Source: Amphibalanus amphitrite
Taxonomy: Eukaryota; Arthropoda; Thecostraca; Balanomorpha; Balanidae
Assembly (NCBI RefSeq): GCF_019059575.1
Contig: NW_024881536.1
Span: forward strand, 992,001-1,056,000
Length of the DNA stretch: 64,000 nucleotides
Reading direction: 5' to 3'
Position numbers and translations under genes: made by a program. Each line of letters opens with the position of its first letter. The stretch's first letter is position 1. The notes beneath the pieces are model-generated. The model saw only the letters and a program-made list of their open reading frames with translations, was not told the DNA's origin and did not search any database. This document shows positions 11,805 to 24,837 of this stretch, piece by piece.

Positions 11805-12993
11805 TTAACCCGCGCGGGGCTGGGGGGGGGGGGGGGTAAATTTTACCCCCCCCTCGCGAATTTTTGCGATATCTCAAAAACGGCGGCGCGCAGCGCCGCC
11901 AAACTTTCAGTACCTTTTCTTACATCAATTTGACACGTTCCCTGAAAATTTGAGCGAAATCCGTCGGAAAATTTTTGAGAAATTGACGTTTTAGTGACGT
12001 CATGTTCGCCATTTTCGCCTCAAAAACGGCAAAAGTTCAAACGCCGCTAACATCTTCATTTTTAAAGGAATCAAGACGTAACAAAAAAGGTTATACGTAA
12101 TTTTACTTTGTCTATCAAATGGCTATCTCGGTTTTTTGAAAATTTTGGATTTTGGCCTAAATTTTTTCAAAAAACTGACTTTTTTGGGAAAATCATTATA
12201 AAATCCAAAATTTTGAGTCTATCGAAAAAACCGGAATATATGTCAGAGAAGTGGTCTATGTGCACCTACATACCAAATTTTAGAAGAATCGGTTCAAAAA
12301 TGTGGGAGTTATTCAAAATTTTATGACGTCACGACACACAAATTTTTTGAAAAATGACTTTTTTGGAAGTTCTAGACCTCGTACGGAAACAAAAATAGCA
12401 CCATTCGATTCGCCGTGAAAAACTGCATCAGATAGACACCTTTTTAGGCCTTAACAACCAACTTCAAAATTTGACCTCACTTGACCTGACCTTGACCTGA
12501 CCTCGACCTGAAATTCATCCAGAGGTGGTCCATATCACTTATTGAGTGTGCCTATTGAATTCTATGAGTAAAATGACCCATAAAACATGTGTCGCACATG
12601 CCCTTTTCTATATTTTGTTTTTTGGTGACCTGACCTGACCTGACCTGACCTTGACCTTGACCTCTGAATGATATTGTATGCAACGAATATTGTCTTGGTA
12701 GCCTAAGAACACGTTTTTGGCGATCAGTCTCAGTCCATGACTCCATTCTTCGGCAACTACGGTACAAGGCCGATACTGTAGAAACTTGCAATTTGTACCC
12801 TTGACCTGACCTTGACCTTGACCTCAAACTTTAAATTAAGTACATGTTTTTAGTAGTTCGTGATGAGAGCTTTCGATTGGCGTTTGAATTTTCCAAATCG
12901 GACCATTAGTTCGGGAGATAACAGGGGGGGTAAAATTTACCCCCCCCCCAGCCCCGCGCGTTCGGCTGGAGACCCCAGCCCCGCGCGGGTTAA
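11805..12993 (+). mobile_element. TTAA element C, piggyBac-like non-autonomous
   Basis: TTAA flanks lie at 11805-11808 and 12990-12993, with termini CCCGCGCGGGGCTGGGG. The left hairpin is a perfect palindrome, poly-G then TAAATTTTA then poly-C; the right hairpin has loop TAAAATTTA. At the right end GCCCCGCGCG at 12951 repeats at 12978, an offset of 27 bp. The interior includes a TGACC array (12626-12662), and GACGTCA occurs near 11996 and 12326. The interior matches element F in reverse orientation. Confidence 0.9.
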
Positions 12994-14025
12994 GTTGGCC
13001 ACCTTTCATTGCAAACATAAGCATTCCTGGCCACCTGAACCGTAAAGCTCGCTAACACGCATTCCATGTGACCTGACAAACAGCTGGCAACAGGCCTGAC
13101 ACGGCTGTCCTGCTACGCTGAGTATCCTGAAGCGGTTCCAAATACATGTCGAGTCAACTTCTCTTAGCAGCCTGTCCAATTAGGTACTGCACGAGTTGAT
13201 CACCATTGCAGACACTTGATCCATCCCAGACAGCCACCGAGAGAGTGGTTACAAATCTGCTAGGACCGCCAGTTAGAGACCTGAGACCCAGCAGACAATT
13301 CCGTCCGGACGCGCAGCGGACAGCCGCCCAGACACTCAGCAGACAGCCGCCCAGACACCCAGCATGAGCATTGAGCAAACAACCATCCCAGAGAGCAATT
13401 GCAAAACTGCCAGGACCGCCAGTCAGCCAGTCAACATGGACACCATTCCAGACAGCAGCGGGGCCGGCCGGCGTCATTTTGGGAGGTGCGAAGATGCAAT
13501 TTGGTGTATTGGCCAGCGGGATAGGTCAGTCAAGGCCCGGTCCTTCTGTTTGAGGGCGGACCGGCCAGCAAAGGTCCTGCCCTGCCGAGGGCGGCATTGC
13601 TCCCCGAATTTACAGTGTTTGCTCAGTGGAGGGGGGGGGGGGGATGACGGACAGCTCAGGCGCGCCGCCTGTGCAGGCGGAGCTGGGATTATCGCCCACG
13701 GCTCCGGCCGCGATTTAGATGCCTCAGACGGCGCGAATGATGAACTCGAGGCGTGCTCCGGGCTGTCGGATCAGTGTGACTGTTTTGTGGGCGGCGGCTG
13801 GTCGGGTCTGTACGAAGAAGGTCAGGAACAGCTGTAGTTGTCACCCGTGTGGGTATTTGCGCTGTCCGCCCCGGGGGAGGTCCGCGTGATATATTTTCCA
13901 TGGGATTTGGTCCGTGGTTACACTCTCTGCCGCCGTCTCCTCAGCCGTCGGGTGTGGCCGCCCTGAGCGAGTTTGGGGCCTGCTGGTGTCCATAAGTTCA
14001 CCCAAGGGACGGTCGCCGTGCTTAG
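12994..14025. other. Non-coding with diverged short duplications
   Basis: Between about 13215 and 13470 blocks of ATCCCAGACAGC, AGGACCGCCAGT and GACAGCCGCCCAGACAC type recur in diverged form, suggesting an old tandem array. No protein-like frame was recognised. Confidence 0.4.
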
Positions 14026-14929
14026 TTAACCCTCGCCGGCACAGGCCATTTTGCGTCCTTCGACGGCACAAGGGGGGGGGGGGTACGACCCCCCCCTCGC
14101 GTTTGGCCCCTGATCGAGCTAGAGCTTCGCGGAAAAAACGAGCGTGTTGCCCGTCACGAGAGGAAGCCGATGGTACCCAATTTTAAGGTCCTAGGTCATC
14201 GGGTGACCTTCCAGGTCAGGTCAATGACCCGAAAACCGGGAAAATCGGGACCTGTTAGAAAGTCGTAAAGTGTGGCTGCTATGTGGTTTTCCGGGGTGCT
14301 GATCACGAATATCGTGTTAGTTTTGATCAGTGATGATGTCTTTAAGCATTTTGACCAGGTCGGGTCAGGTCAGGTCAGGTCAACCGGTAGGGGCTGTGAC
14401 GGGTAATCGTAATACGTGTCAACCGCCTCTGACAGCTTCGTAACATGTTACAAAGGCACCAAAACTACTTCGTAAATGTTCAAATGGTTGCTAAATTCGA
14501 ATTCAGCTCCAAAAACTAGCCTAGAAACATGTAAAACTCGAAAAAAGTGAACCGAGGTCACCCGAGGTCACCAAAGGTCAATGACCTGACCTGACCTTCA
14601 GGTGACCTTGACACCCACCCCAATGTATGGGAGCAACATCAAATCACATGTTTGAACGTTTGAAACCACGAAAAGCTTGCAAACGCGCGGCTAATACGAG
14701 CCGACATACGCCGAATCGCGATTCCGGCCAAACATGGTCTCGGAAAAGAGGTCACAGGTCAAAGGTCATTGGGATCAGGGTCATGAAATTTTCAGGGTAG
14801 GTGTAAAATTGATCAATGCGAGGGCACTGGAAGTTTCGTCGCGATCGGCCGCTTTTTACGTGAGTTATTCGCGAAAAACCTTAGGGGGGGTTGCATCAAC
14901 CCCCCCCCCCCTGTGCCGGCGAGGGTTAA
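14026..14929 (-). mobile_element. TTAA element D, piggyBac-like non-autonomous
   Basis: TTAA flanks lie at 14026-14029 and 14926-14929, with perfect terminal repeat CCCTCGCCGGCACAG. The complex end is on the left: CGGCACA at 14037 recurs at 14064 (27 bp). Poly-G/poly-C hairpins lie at both ends. The interior contains GGTCAGGTCAGGTCAGGTCA near 14363 and further TGACCTGACC clusters near 14580. It matches element H in reverse orientation. Confidence 0.9.
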
Positions 14930-15178
14930 TGATGCCAGTGTCCTACATGGTGGACATTGTACATGTTGGAACACATCAGGTACCGACCCGCGCGACATCA
15001 TACAATATGCATATTCCAGCAACAAGCTCACGTTTGTAGCGTTCGCATGTGTAAAATAATTGGACGCATTCAGTTCGCATTGTCATTCATTTATTGTTTT
15101 TAAGGAAAATAGAGGATTTATCATATTGAGATGCCCTAAACGCTCTTTTCTTACATCTTTTAAAGTCAGTGCCGCACA

Positions 15179-16220
15179 TTAACCCTCGCCGGACCTATTG
15201 GTTTTCTACATACGCGCCGGCCGAGGGGGGGGGGCGGGTACGACCCCCCCCTCGCCGTTTCGCCCCTGGTGGAGCTAGCGCGTCGCGGAAAAAACGAGCG
15301 TGTGCGCCGTTACGAGACGCAGAGATTGGTACCCGATTTTAAGGTCCTAGGTCAACCGGTGACCTCTGAGGTCAGGTCAAGTGCCCCAAGGTACGGTTCA
15401 GTTTTTGGTGCATAACTTCGCAAAAAACGGCCGCAGAGCCGCGATTTTGGCAGCATCGTGTTCGCCCCGCTCAGGCGCGTCGAATGATATACTTTTTGTC
15501 CGGGTCAGGTCAACTTGGGGTGTTGACCTCAGGTCAAGGTCAGGTCAGCACCCCCAGGTCACGAAGTTGGTCGAAAGAGGTCATGTCGCATATCATTCGA
15601 TTCGGTAGGTCTTCCTGAGTCCATTGGTGGCTTTCCCGACTCGCTAGCTCAATTTGATCAGGAGTTATTGACGAAAAACTAATGTGACCTTGATGACGTC
15701 ATAAATGACGTCACGCGAGGTCAATATTGCAAAAGTGACGCATCTAACCTTGCAAGGAGTGCATAAAATCACGATTCTGTGTGCTTGAGATAGTTGGAGA
15801 TCGTTCCCGGCGCCAGAATAGCAGTTTTCATTTTTCCCCATTGACTTATAATGGTGAGGTCACGAAAATGACCTGACCTCATATGACCTTTAGGAAAAAT
15901 CCGAGATATACAAATTGTGAGACTCATAATGGATATTAGATCCTGCAAGTTTCATTTCCCTGTGACATCTCCTCTGGCAGTGAGGGCGTTGCGAAGTTGC
16001 GACATCTGGAGACCGTGCAGAGGTTCACTTATGACGTCATAGGTCAGTGACCTGACCTGACCCAAAAATGCGGTCGGTGTCAAAAGATGCGGCTTGGATC
16101 AAAGGTCAGGTATGCCAAGTTTCAGCTCTCTATCGCCAGCGTGTTCGGAGCTATCGCGAAAAAACCCTATGGGGGGGGGGGGGCGGCACCCGCCCCCCCC
16201 CCTCGGCCGGCGAGGGTTAA
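15179..16220 (-). mobile_element. TTAA element E, piggyBac-like non-autonomous
   Basis: TTAA flanks lie at 15179-15182 and 16217-16220, with terminal repeat CCCTCGCCGG. The complex end is on the left, with CGCCGG at 15187 and again at 15215 (28 bp), the inner copy continuing into the poly-G run. Hairpin loops are CGGGTACGA and CGGCACCCG. The interior carries many AGGTCA half-sites, two GACGTCA motifs near 15696-15712, one near 16031, and an inverted pair TCGAATGATATA/ATATCATTCGA (about 15480 and 15590). No close second copy was found in the window. Confidence 0.88.
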
Positions 16221-18470
16221 AAGGGCTAGGAACGTGAATGGGCGCTGCAACTGATCATCACGTATATGCAGGGCAGGCCTCGCACGAAACCAAGAGTGAT
16301 GAGCTCATTTTCCACACGCCTCATTGGTTAATGGTAAAGACTTAGGGTCGTGAAAGGTAAGGAATACTCTGATCTCCGACAACGGGTTGATGAGATTTGC
16401 GTTCATTTGAGTGATACGCAAAAAGCGGGTATATATCCGCAATAACTATACTAAGAAACTAGCTTTTATGAATGTACGGTATGAGTTATCGGTGTCAAAA
16501 CGTCCAGGCTTCATTTTCTCGGAGGGCAATATTCCATTTTTTTTCTCAATATTTTTACTTCCATATTTACAATAACAGGTATGTGCTGAAAAAATATCAC
16601 AGCATGCCACTTGAGGAGAGTGCAGCTTGTGACGCTTAACGCATGTCCAGCATGTAGCGTGATGAGAGCTGTCATGTCACATTCAGGTCCAGTGTCCACC
16701 GCCAGAGTCTAAAGCAAACAGTGTTCACCGAACCATGGCCGTTATGCCCCACCCAGTGGTTAGACGGCTATGCGTCTCAATTATATCGTACTGGTAGTGG
16801 GCGGAGATGGGTCGCGGTTATTAATTCAAACTCACCGTGTCGACAAATTATGGGATGCCATCCAGGGGGATCGCTCCACATGTCACAGTTGCGTCACTAG
16901 GGGTGGTGTCTGATACATTCTGCCGGGAACACATGTAAAATCCAGCAATGGCTCGTAGCGGAACCTGCGGTGCTCTGCTGTGACTAGCATTCAGGACTGT
17001 GTCCTGTGTGACCTGCGCAATACTTTAACCGAATCCGATACTAGCTTTTTGCTGGGGCTCACGAGAAAATCCCTATTATGTTTCACCATCTTTTGTCAAT
17101 TGCTTCGCTCCAGCATCCAGCAGGCCATTATACGGTTTAGGCGCTTTTATCATGGTTAGGTTAGGTGTGAACATGACGTACCAAAGTGTAGTTATTAAAA
17201 TGTGCTATGGAAACTAAGAAATGTTATCACACATGATCTAAGCTGCTAGTTATCATCATATTTTGCTAAATTCTCATCTGGTGCAAGGATGCTGCGGACT
17301 AAAAACGAGCCAACCATTCTCGCCGTTTTCGATCCGTAAATCACCGGCCAACTGCCGATTGGAGTCCGGCACACTCTGTACACAAAAGGCGCGCCGGAAT
17401 GGTCGCACCCTGGCTCTGATTTGGTATTCTGATGTGCCAGATCGGCGACCGTCACTGGCTGATAAACTGCAGTCGGATTCACCCTTCACAGCCCGCGAAT
17501 CCACGGTAACCCTCTCGCATTGTCATCGCACGATGTGCAGCTGTTGAGAGCGGAACAGAGGGGAGGGGAGAGATGGAGGAGGGGAGGGCGTGAGGGAGCC
17601 GAGCTGGGGACAGACTGCTCGTATACGGTCAGCGGGTGGGTTGAACGATCTGGGATAAAAGACTACATGTGTGTCTTTGTGGTGTATGCACGCATCATTT
17701 TGTTCAGTAAGAGACAGGGCAGCGGTAGTCTTTGACTGTGAATTTCGTGCGACCGTTCGGATAAAACGCCGTGAGACTGTCGTATTATCTCACCGTGTGA
17801 TGAGCTTTGAATGTAAAGCGTCACATAAAACATATCTGACGCATGGCATGCGTTGCATCGTGTCATGCGTAAGGCTGGCGCTTTGCTGCACTGCAGCATC
17901 AGTCGCAGACAGCCCGCAATGTTCACTGCACAATGATCACGTCACTTTAGTAGCAATGGGAGCTGTCTCGACGTCATAATCACGGCACAGCAATTATTCG
18001 TCGTTACTTGCGGTTAGTAAGTAGAAGAGATTAGGCATGCACAGAAGCATGGAGGTCAATCAGCTCCTGTTCAGTTCGGCCAGTGGCTCTGCACTTTGCA
18101 GTCTATAAGTCACTTCGATCATGGCTCATAAGCTCCCCTTTATTTCTTTGTTGCCATGGTTACACTGCTTTGTGCGAGGGATGGACAAAATGTGTGATTT
18201 CTTAGCTTCCATGATCGTATATTGCCATGAATCTGAATGACGTATAGCATCAGCCGAATAGTATGTGCTCATGATAAATGTTGTCTTTGGAACGAAATTT
18301 ACGCTCATCAGCGAAGCGCACGTTTTGATGCTGCTCAGTACTCATGCTCAGGTCTTTTGCCTATTCTGGTCCTCCTGACCTTGGCACAGTTTCTTCCTGC
18401 ATGCTGTATAATTTCGCAGGAGCGGGTACGGGTGGTACGGGCAGATCTGGGAGCAGCAGCTGGCTGCAGT
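16221..18470. other. Non-coding sequence without recognised features
   Basis: Moderate-composition DNA with one purine-rich stretch (about 17555-17600). All open frames are short and lack domain signatures. Confidence 0.4.
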
Positions 18471-19080
18471 AACACACCTGTGGCCCCCCACCGCCACCGT
18501 CCCAGCCCGCGTCGGCCCGCCGCGCCGGCCGCACGCGTCACTCACGCGCCGCGTCGAATCCGACGGCCGCGGCGCCGAACTGTGTTCAGCGCGTCGGACA
18601 CGACGTGCGGCGCCAAATGATTTCAGCGCGCCGCGGCCGGTCCGTGGGCCGGCAGGGCTCCGGCGCCGGAGACGCTCCACGTGCTGCAGAGCTCGCTCAC
18701 CTCCTGGGGAGGAGTCTGGCGATACCTCGCCGGCCGCTCAGAGACAGCGGCAGCTCCCGGCACAGAGCGTCGAGGAGAGGGTTACAGCCGCGCCGTTACC
18801 GTGTTTTGACGCGCTGTGCGTGCGAAAACAAACTCCCCTCCGTCTGCTCTCCAAACTTGGGTAAACTCGGGCTCTATTATCCGGCGGCGTTCCCTTACCG
18901 AGCTGCGTCGGAGCTGGGAGCAGGCCGTCTTGGGGCGGCTCGGAGCTCCACCGGGAGTCGGAACTTGGACGAGACGGCTCTAACTTGGCTGAGGTTTGGC
19001 ACTGCGCCGACGAAACTGGCACCGGACCCAAACACTGTGTCATTGCGTTCCGCTGGCCGGGCAGAGAGCTGTATCGCCGA
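18470..19080. promoter_or_regulatory. GC-rich CpG-dense stretch
   Basis: CpG-dense sequence with overlapping arginine/alanine/proline-rich frames on both strands. It may be a CpG-island promoter. No TATA box, start codon or downstream exon could be tied to it with confidence. Confidence 0.28.
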
Positions 19081-20640
19081 CGGTTCTGCAAATCTGCGAG
19101 CTAATCCATAAACAAATTCGAGCGGCTCGACAAGTAGACTTAGACATTCCTGAGGTTTCCGAAATCGACAGTGCCGTGGCGGAACGTCGTTTTCTTGGGG
19201 TGTTTTATTGAGTCATCTGGCGGGCTTCGGCGGACGTCGAATGGCCTCGTTCAGTCTTGAAGAGCCCCGCAAAGCGCATCAGCCATAGCGTCGGAGCCAG
19301 CGCTGGCGATTTCTCTCCAGAACGGCAGTTTATGCGGCTCGTGCTGAGATCTTCGCCAGCTAACGGCTCGATTCGACCCGGTCGCGATCCCCCAATCGCC
19401 ATGCAACACGCCTGATCCGGTGTGCCTCAGACGGCGCTCGCTCATTTCAGGTGCATTGGAACTGTAGAAAAATGCCGTGAAGTGATTGGACTCGGCTGTC
19501 CGGGACACAAGCTGCTGCTGATTGTATGGCCCTAGCGGCGCCATGGTCTGCACGTGTACTGCACGTCTGCACGGGCTGCACGTGCCACGTGGCATCAGAC
19601 AGGGACGAATGGCTTTGGCACCGCCTTACCAAGGAATGATGGAGGCCGCAGATGACAGCCGACATGCTGTGCCGCACGACACGGAGGCTTGCGGTGCAGT
19701 ATCTCGACAGTCTGTCTGCGGACAGCCGACAGTCGTGAAAACAGGACGTAGACCTCGTGTCCGACGAAACGTCTCCGTACGCCATCACCACAAGTCGATT
19801 GGGTGTTTACATATACGGCGTAACGAAACTAGTTACATGCGGCTGCTGCACTTACATCTCAATCATGATAAAACATCACATTTCTGTCCACAAAACCTGG
19901 CCTGCTGCAGCTGCTGAGTACGGTTATCAGTGAGCTCACCTCCCAACCGCGTGACGCGTGGCCCGGTGATGACCGCAATCAGGTCACCCTGTCATCATCT
20001 CGCTCCTCACAGCCCATCTGCCCGGGGGCTGGGTCAGCCCTGCCGTCCAGTAATGGGGTGCCTGCCTGCCCACCAACCTACTCATCCACGGCAGCGAGCC
20101 TCATAACCGTACACAGCCACATGCCAGTCGAGCCAGAAACCTCCGATCATAATGGGACGAGCGGCCGTCTAGCTGACCAGCTGAAGCGAATATACTGAGT
20201 CTTTGTGTGCACGGTCACATCGGGTGCATGGTACTTCGGTTCAATTAGCGTGCGCAGTCACATATCGAACTGGTGACCGCGCCAACTCGTACCACGCATC
20301 GGTGGTCCGGGGGCTCTTGGTCTGCCCTAGCCGCGGGAATATCTTACGAGTACTAAGTTTCATGTCTCGCAGGAAAAGCCCACTTTAGTTGATCATTTTG
20401 ATTAAAGCTTTTAGACTCAACACTGCATCAAGTAATGTTATGCAACCACGAATCTGGCGTAAGAGTTCAGAAAACCCCTCCAATATATTATTATGCCCAT
20501 GTCAACCAAGCTTATTCATGTTCACAACAAACTCTTTTCCATGAATATAGTTCAGCCCACACATGCGAAAACTCTGGGTGCCATAATGTGCAGGGCAGCT
20601 GCCGGACGGCGATAATTAATTATCTTCTGATGAACGGCGC
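19081..20640. other. Non-coding, with a CACGTG/TGCACG cluster
   Basis: At 19548-19592 TGCACG occurs about four times and CACGTG three times within 45 bp, a dense E-box-type cluster. Otherwise no recognisable gene or repeat was seen. Confidence 0.35.
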
Positions 20641-21260
20641 CTCTCGGTCGGTCTCCCGCCGCGCTCCGACCAATAACGACTGCACGGTAACGGATGGAGC
20701 GGTCAGCACTGAGAGGTGACCGGCGACGATCGGTCAGTACGCCGACCGGTCAGTCAACCATCGACCACTCGCCACCAGCGAGAGCCGCTGACTTTGGACC
20801 CGCGCCACCACCTCGTCATAGAGCGGTACACATTCTGCGCGAGAGGCGCCGCCTTTTTGTAGGCGCAGGTATGGTTTCTGGGGTGGAAGGTTGGTGCACT
20901 GGCGGCCCACTGCAGTGCTGTCCTTGGCCGGGCCGCTAATGACGGGGGCGGAGGGGCAGGGCGGCGGGCGGAGAGGGGCCGATAGGGGAGGGTACCGGGC
21001 CGAGAGGGGAGGGCACCGGCCCGGCGCAGGTAGGGGAGGGTGCTGACGGCGGCAGCGCGGGGACAGATGAGTACAAACATAGCCCGCCCCCCGGTTATCG
21101 GCCCGCCCCTCTGATTAGGGTCGGCACGCACCTGCTGTTTTCCCCGGCCCGCCGCCGCCGGCTCCGCGGCCAATCGCTCGTGGGAGCACTAACAAATGAA
21201 CCACCGCGGCCGGTCACAATTATAAAGCCATCAGCGGGCGGTGGCCGCGCCCGGCAGTCG
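20640..21260. promoter_or_regulatory. GC-rich stretch with GGTCAGT motifs and G-rich repeats
   Basis: Short GACCGGTCAGT-type motifs repeat near 20700-20765, followed by GGGGAGGGNACCGG repeats (about 20985-21040). ATTATAAAGCC at about 21219 resembles a TATA box. A promoter role is possible but no gene was identified. Confidence 0.25.
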
Positions 21261-21726
21261 ATCAGCACATCGTGCACGGGCGCGTCGAGTTGAAAATCAC
21301 CGGGTGGTGCCGCCGAGGAGCACCCCATGATTTGTCATCAGTTCAGCACTTCATGGCGGGCGTGGGCGGCCCTGCATGGCTATGCTGACATGGCAACTAT
21401 GGTGTGCTGTTAGGCCCGCTGATTCCATCTTCATCAGAGGTGGGCTTCTAGCGTACCTACGCAAGCATATGTATGATGTATTTAGTGACCTTTGCGATGT
21501 CATTGCTTCAAGCTTAGGCTCAGAGTATCAAATTACGTGGGACCGTGTTTCAGGCATGTGCAGAAAGAACGCACATTTCTTGGTCACCGTGAGCAGGCTC
21601 TTTTCTGCACTCCAGCAAATATAATGACCATTCGCTATTGTCAAAATGGGGCACAATATACTGCATATCTGTGCCATCAGTCACTAGTCCTGCGAGCGAC
21701 ATCCCCTCAGCTGTGAGCTGGACCCC

Positions 21727-21906
21727 AGCATCCGAGGCCGACGCCTCTCATGTGTTGCACCCCCGTGTGTTGCACTGCACCCAATCCTCTGCCGTCTTTG
21801 ATGTATGCTGCAACCTGGGACCGTCTCTGATGTAACTATGTTGCACCCCATCCGTGACCTCTGATGTATGTTGCACCCCATCCGTGGCTTCTAATGCATG
21901 CTGCAC
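21727..21906 (+). repeat. Minisatellite, first segment
   Basis: Degenerate units of about 30 bp contain TTGCACCCCATCCGTG and TCTGATGTATG. The same units resume at 27477-27530 and at 29716-29882. Target-site duplications show that the three segments were once one array. Confidence 0.85.
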
Positions 21907-22439
21907 TAGAGCACTTCACGGATACACTCAGAAAACACTTTGAGAACATTTTTGAATAAGGGCTCATATGAGTGCCAAAATAGGGCTCAAATCTGTATGA
22001 TTTTAAAATCGGGATCAGTTAGGCGCCCTTTTCGGGCTCAAAGTACATTAGCCCCGAAAGCGGCATCAGTTCGTCTTCCTTTTCGGGCTCAATTCGAGCT
22101 GCGTTTTAGGGCTCCATACGACATTCCGCCATTCCGTCTTTTGCTGTTTTCAGTGCCATGTGTTGGTGTACCTACCGCCGTGATTTCAAAATGAATGGTA
22201 AGTTATTAGTTATCAGTTATCGCTATCTTTTAGAAAAAAATCAAGATGTTGTTGCTCATGCCATTTTAACCCCTTATCAATTAAAATTGTGGTGGCATTT
22301 GTTCAGAAAAGGTCTGATCTACAATTGTGGCGCCGTTGATACGAATACGCACGGGTTTGATTATTCGTTTTTCTTGTATTTGCGCCACATGAAAGCATCA
22401 TATCTGGATTCAGGATGTCAAATAGTGTAAGAATATGCA

Positions 22440-23838
22440 AAATTTTTGTCTGGTTCTTCGTGATGATGTGATTGAAGCAATGCTTTCAAGGGTAGGTAAG
22501 GATTTTGTTACTTGTTCGTAATGGTTATCTTGATGCTCAACTAAAATTAATCCTAACCTTGCCTACTAACCTATTAAGTTAAACTTAGTACCAATACCTA
22601 CCAACCTACAACCTATTTGGATCTTTCATATACTTATAAGTTATAACATGCTGCTGCTTCTGCTAACATGCTGCGGAATGCTGGTTGACATGATGGAATG
22701 CTGGTATGACAGTGTTCCATGTTTCAGAATTTTAGGTGAATAACCACACATGATGGGGAAAATATTTTCATCCTAAAAATATGACAAGTGGCTTTATTTC
22801 ATCTTTGCTAAAAAAATATGTCAAAAGTTTGATTTAACAGCCAGCTGCCAGGTTACGCATGACTTGACAGTTGATGCATCTACTCTACATCATTTCATTT
22901 CAGATCCTGTGAAGGTTCTGACAAAATCTGAGGTAAAAATGGCATTATGCAGTTTTGCGGATAGACTAAATCTATCTCATTTTGTCTTCAGATTTTTTTT
23001 TTTATTGGGACACCCAATTGAAATCCAATTTTAGAACACTGTGACACCATGCCTGTGTGCCAAGTAAGAGGAAGGGTCTACAAGTATACATCAAGATAAC
23101 CAATTATGGACAAGTTGAGACTTGAGTCATGAGCTCTTATTTGTGGTTACAATACCTTCAACTGCATGATTTGACACAACTTCCATACAGGCATCCAGAC
23201 TGGAAAAGGTTCAAGTCCATACTTATTCTGGTGCTTGAATATGGCAGTTCAAAGATGGAAGGCATATGATGCTACAAAATGAAAAAAGTAATTCAACTTA
23301 TAAAAAATAGGTATTCATATCTATCCTAAACTAAACTAACCTAAACTTACCTAACCTAATCCAACCCAACCCAACCACCCCAACCAGCCCAGCCCAGCCC
23401 AACCCAGCCCAGCCCAGCCCAGCCCAGCCTAGCCCAACCCAACCCAAAACCTACAGTCTAAAACATAGAGCTAAAACCTGCAGCCCAAACTGGAAAACAT
23501 CCATATGGTACGCCGGACGCCCATGAAGCCGTCATGCGCCGAAGTTCGGCGCAAGCTATTTTGCAATTTGCGCTGAAATTTCTGCATTATTTGCGCCGAA
23601 GGTTAGTGCCCTTTTGCGTCAAAATTAAGCCACTTATACAAAAAGCACTTTACATCTGCTGGCCAAGGTTTTATAAACCAGACAGAACGCTCTGGGCCTT
23701 AACCACTCCTGACTCCCATGTTTGAGCGTCCAAATTAGTTGATGTTTCCATGGAAGCTGAATACCACAATACGTGTAGCGCACTGTAGCATCGTGCCGTG
23801 AAATAAGGCTCGGGACGGAAGTTCCGGGGTCACAAAAA
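22440..23838. other. AT-rich interior with CCTAA/CCCAGC tract
   Basis: Mostly AT-rich non-coding sequence inside the 5-kb element. At about 23325-23460 a low-complexity tract passes from CTAAACTAACCTAA-like to CCCAACCCAGCCCAG repeats. The CCTAA portion resembles the arthropod telomere unit but is too degenerate to call telomeric. Confidence 0.5.
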
Positions 23839-24800
23839 TTGGTGTGGCGGTGTTGTCGCGGCTGGCGGGCGCCAGCAAGGGGTTTAAGTTTACGACACCA
23901 CTCTTGTTTCAGGAGAGGTGTCAGCGATTCGAGACTACTTGGGCATGCGGGCAGCGGGGTCGGCGTGGCTGCCTGCGGCTGCGGCCACACATCTTGGCGT
24001 CCTGGAGGCGGAGATGCTGATGGTAGCATGAGTCATCACTGGCTGCCCGATTTCCATGCTCCAAGACTCGCCGTGAGGGCCGAGGCGGGCGTCGTGCCGA
24101 TGGAGAGATGAGGAGGGATGCGCTGGCATCGCGCCTACTGGCGAAGGCGCTCTCCCTCCCGTCGGAGGACCCGCCGCGTCGTGGCGGAAGCCCCCCCCCC
24201 CCCCCAACCGTGACTGAAGTCAGTGACCGGCTGGAGAGAGCGCGGGGGAGCGGTGTGGGACCACTGGAGTGGCGCTGCCCGCCGAGGCGCGCTTATCCAC
24301 GAGACTGCCCCCGTAGACGCCAACAGACGGCGTCACTGTCCACCTGGACCGGCTGCCGATCGGGGCGTCCGCGACAGCGAGGAGGAGTGCTGCGGAGGCG
24401 TGCCTGGGAGCGCTCCCCCAGCGTGCGACGTGGGCCTGGGTCGACGGGTCTGCGACCGGGGGAGTAATAGGAAGGCGGCGCTGGGGTCCTCACCGAGCAC
24501 CCAGACAGTACAACATTGGTACTGCGGGAGGCGGCGGGGAGGATTTGCTCCATTTACCGATCTGAGATGGTGGCGCTCAAGACGGCAAAGCAACATCTCC
24601 TGAAGCACCCGTCCTTCGAGGAAGACCCCATAATCATTTGCTCCGACTCGCAGGCGTCGCTGGCGACGCCACGAGGTGGACAAGTGGCCCAGACACCCCC
24701 TCCCCCCTCATCCCCTAGGTGCCGCCATCTGGGAGTATATGATGGCCCTAGTGGCTGTAGGGGGCCGAAGAATCCACCATAGAAGGAGGGCGGCGATAGC
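23839..24800 (+). pseudogene. Decayed non-LTR retrotransposon: RT tail and RNase H
   Basis: Several frames must be combined to follow the homology. Near 24000 the translation THLGVLEAEMLM resembles the segment after the reverse-transcriptase domain. RRDALASRLLAKALSLPSED (about 24110) and GAVWDHWSGAARRGALI (about 24245) resemble the linker. From about 24425 the RNase H signature follows: VDGS, then CSIYRSEMVALKTA, then IIICSDSQASL and LGAAIWEYMMALVAVGGRRIH, giving the catalytic D-E-D order. At least three frameshifts and stops make it inactive. RNase H-bearing non-LTR families include Jockey and I relatives; the precise clade is not resolved. Confidence 0.6.
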
Positions 24801-24837
24801 CCGATTAAGCTGGGCGTCCAGTGGAGCCTCGGCTCTA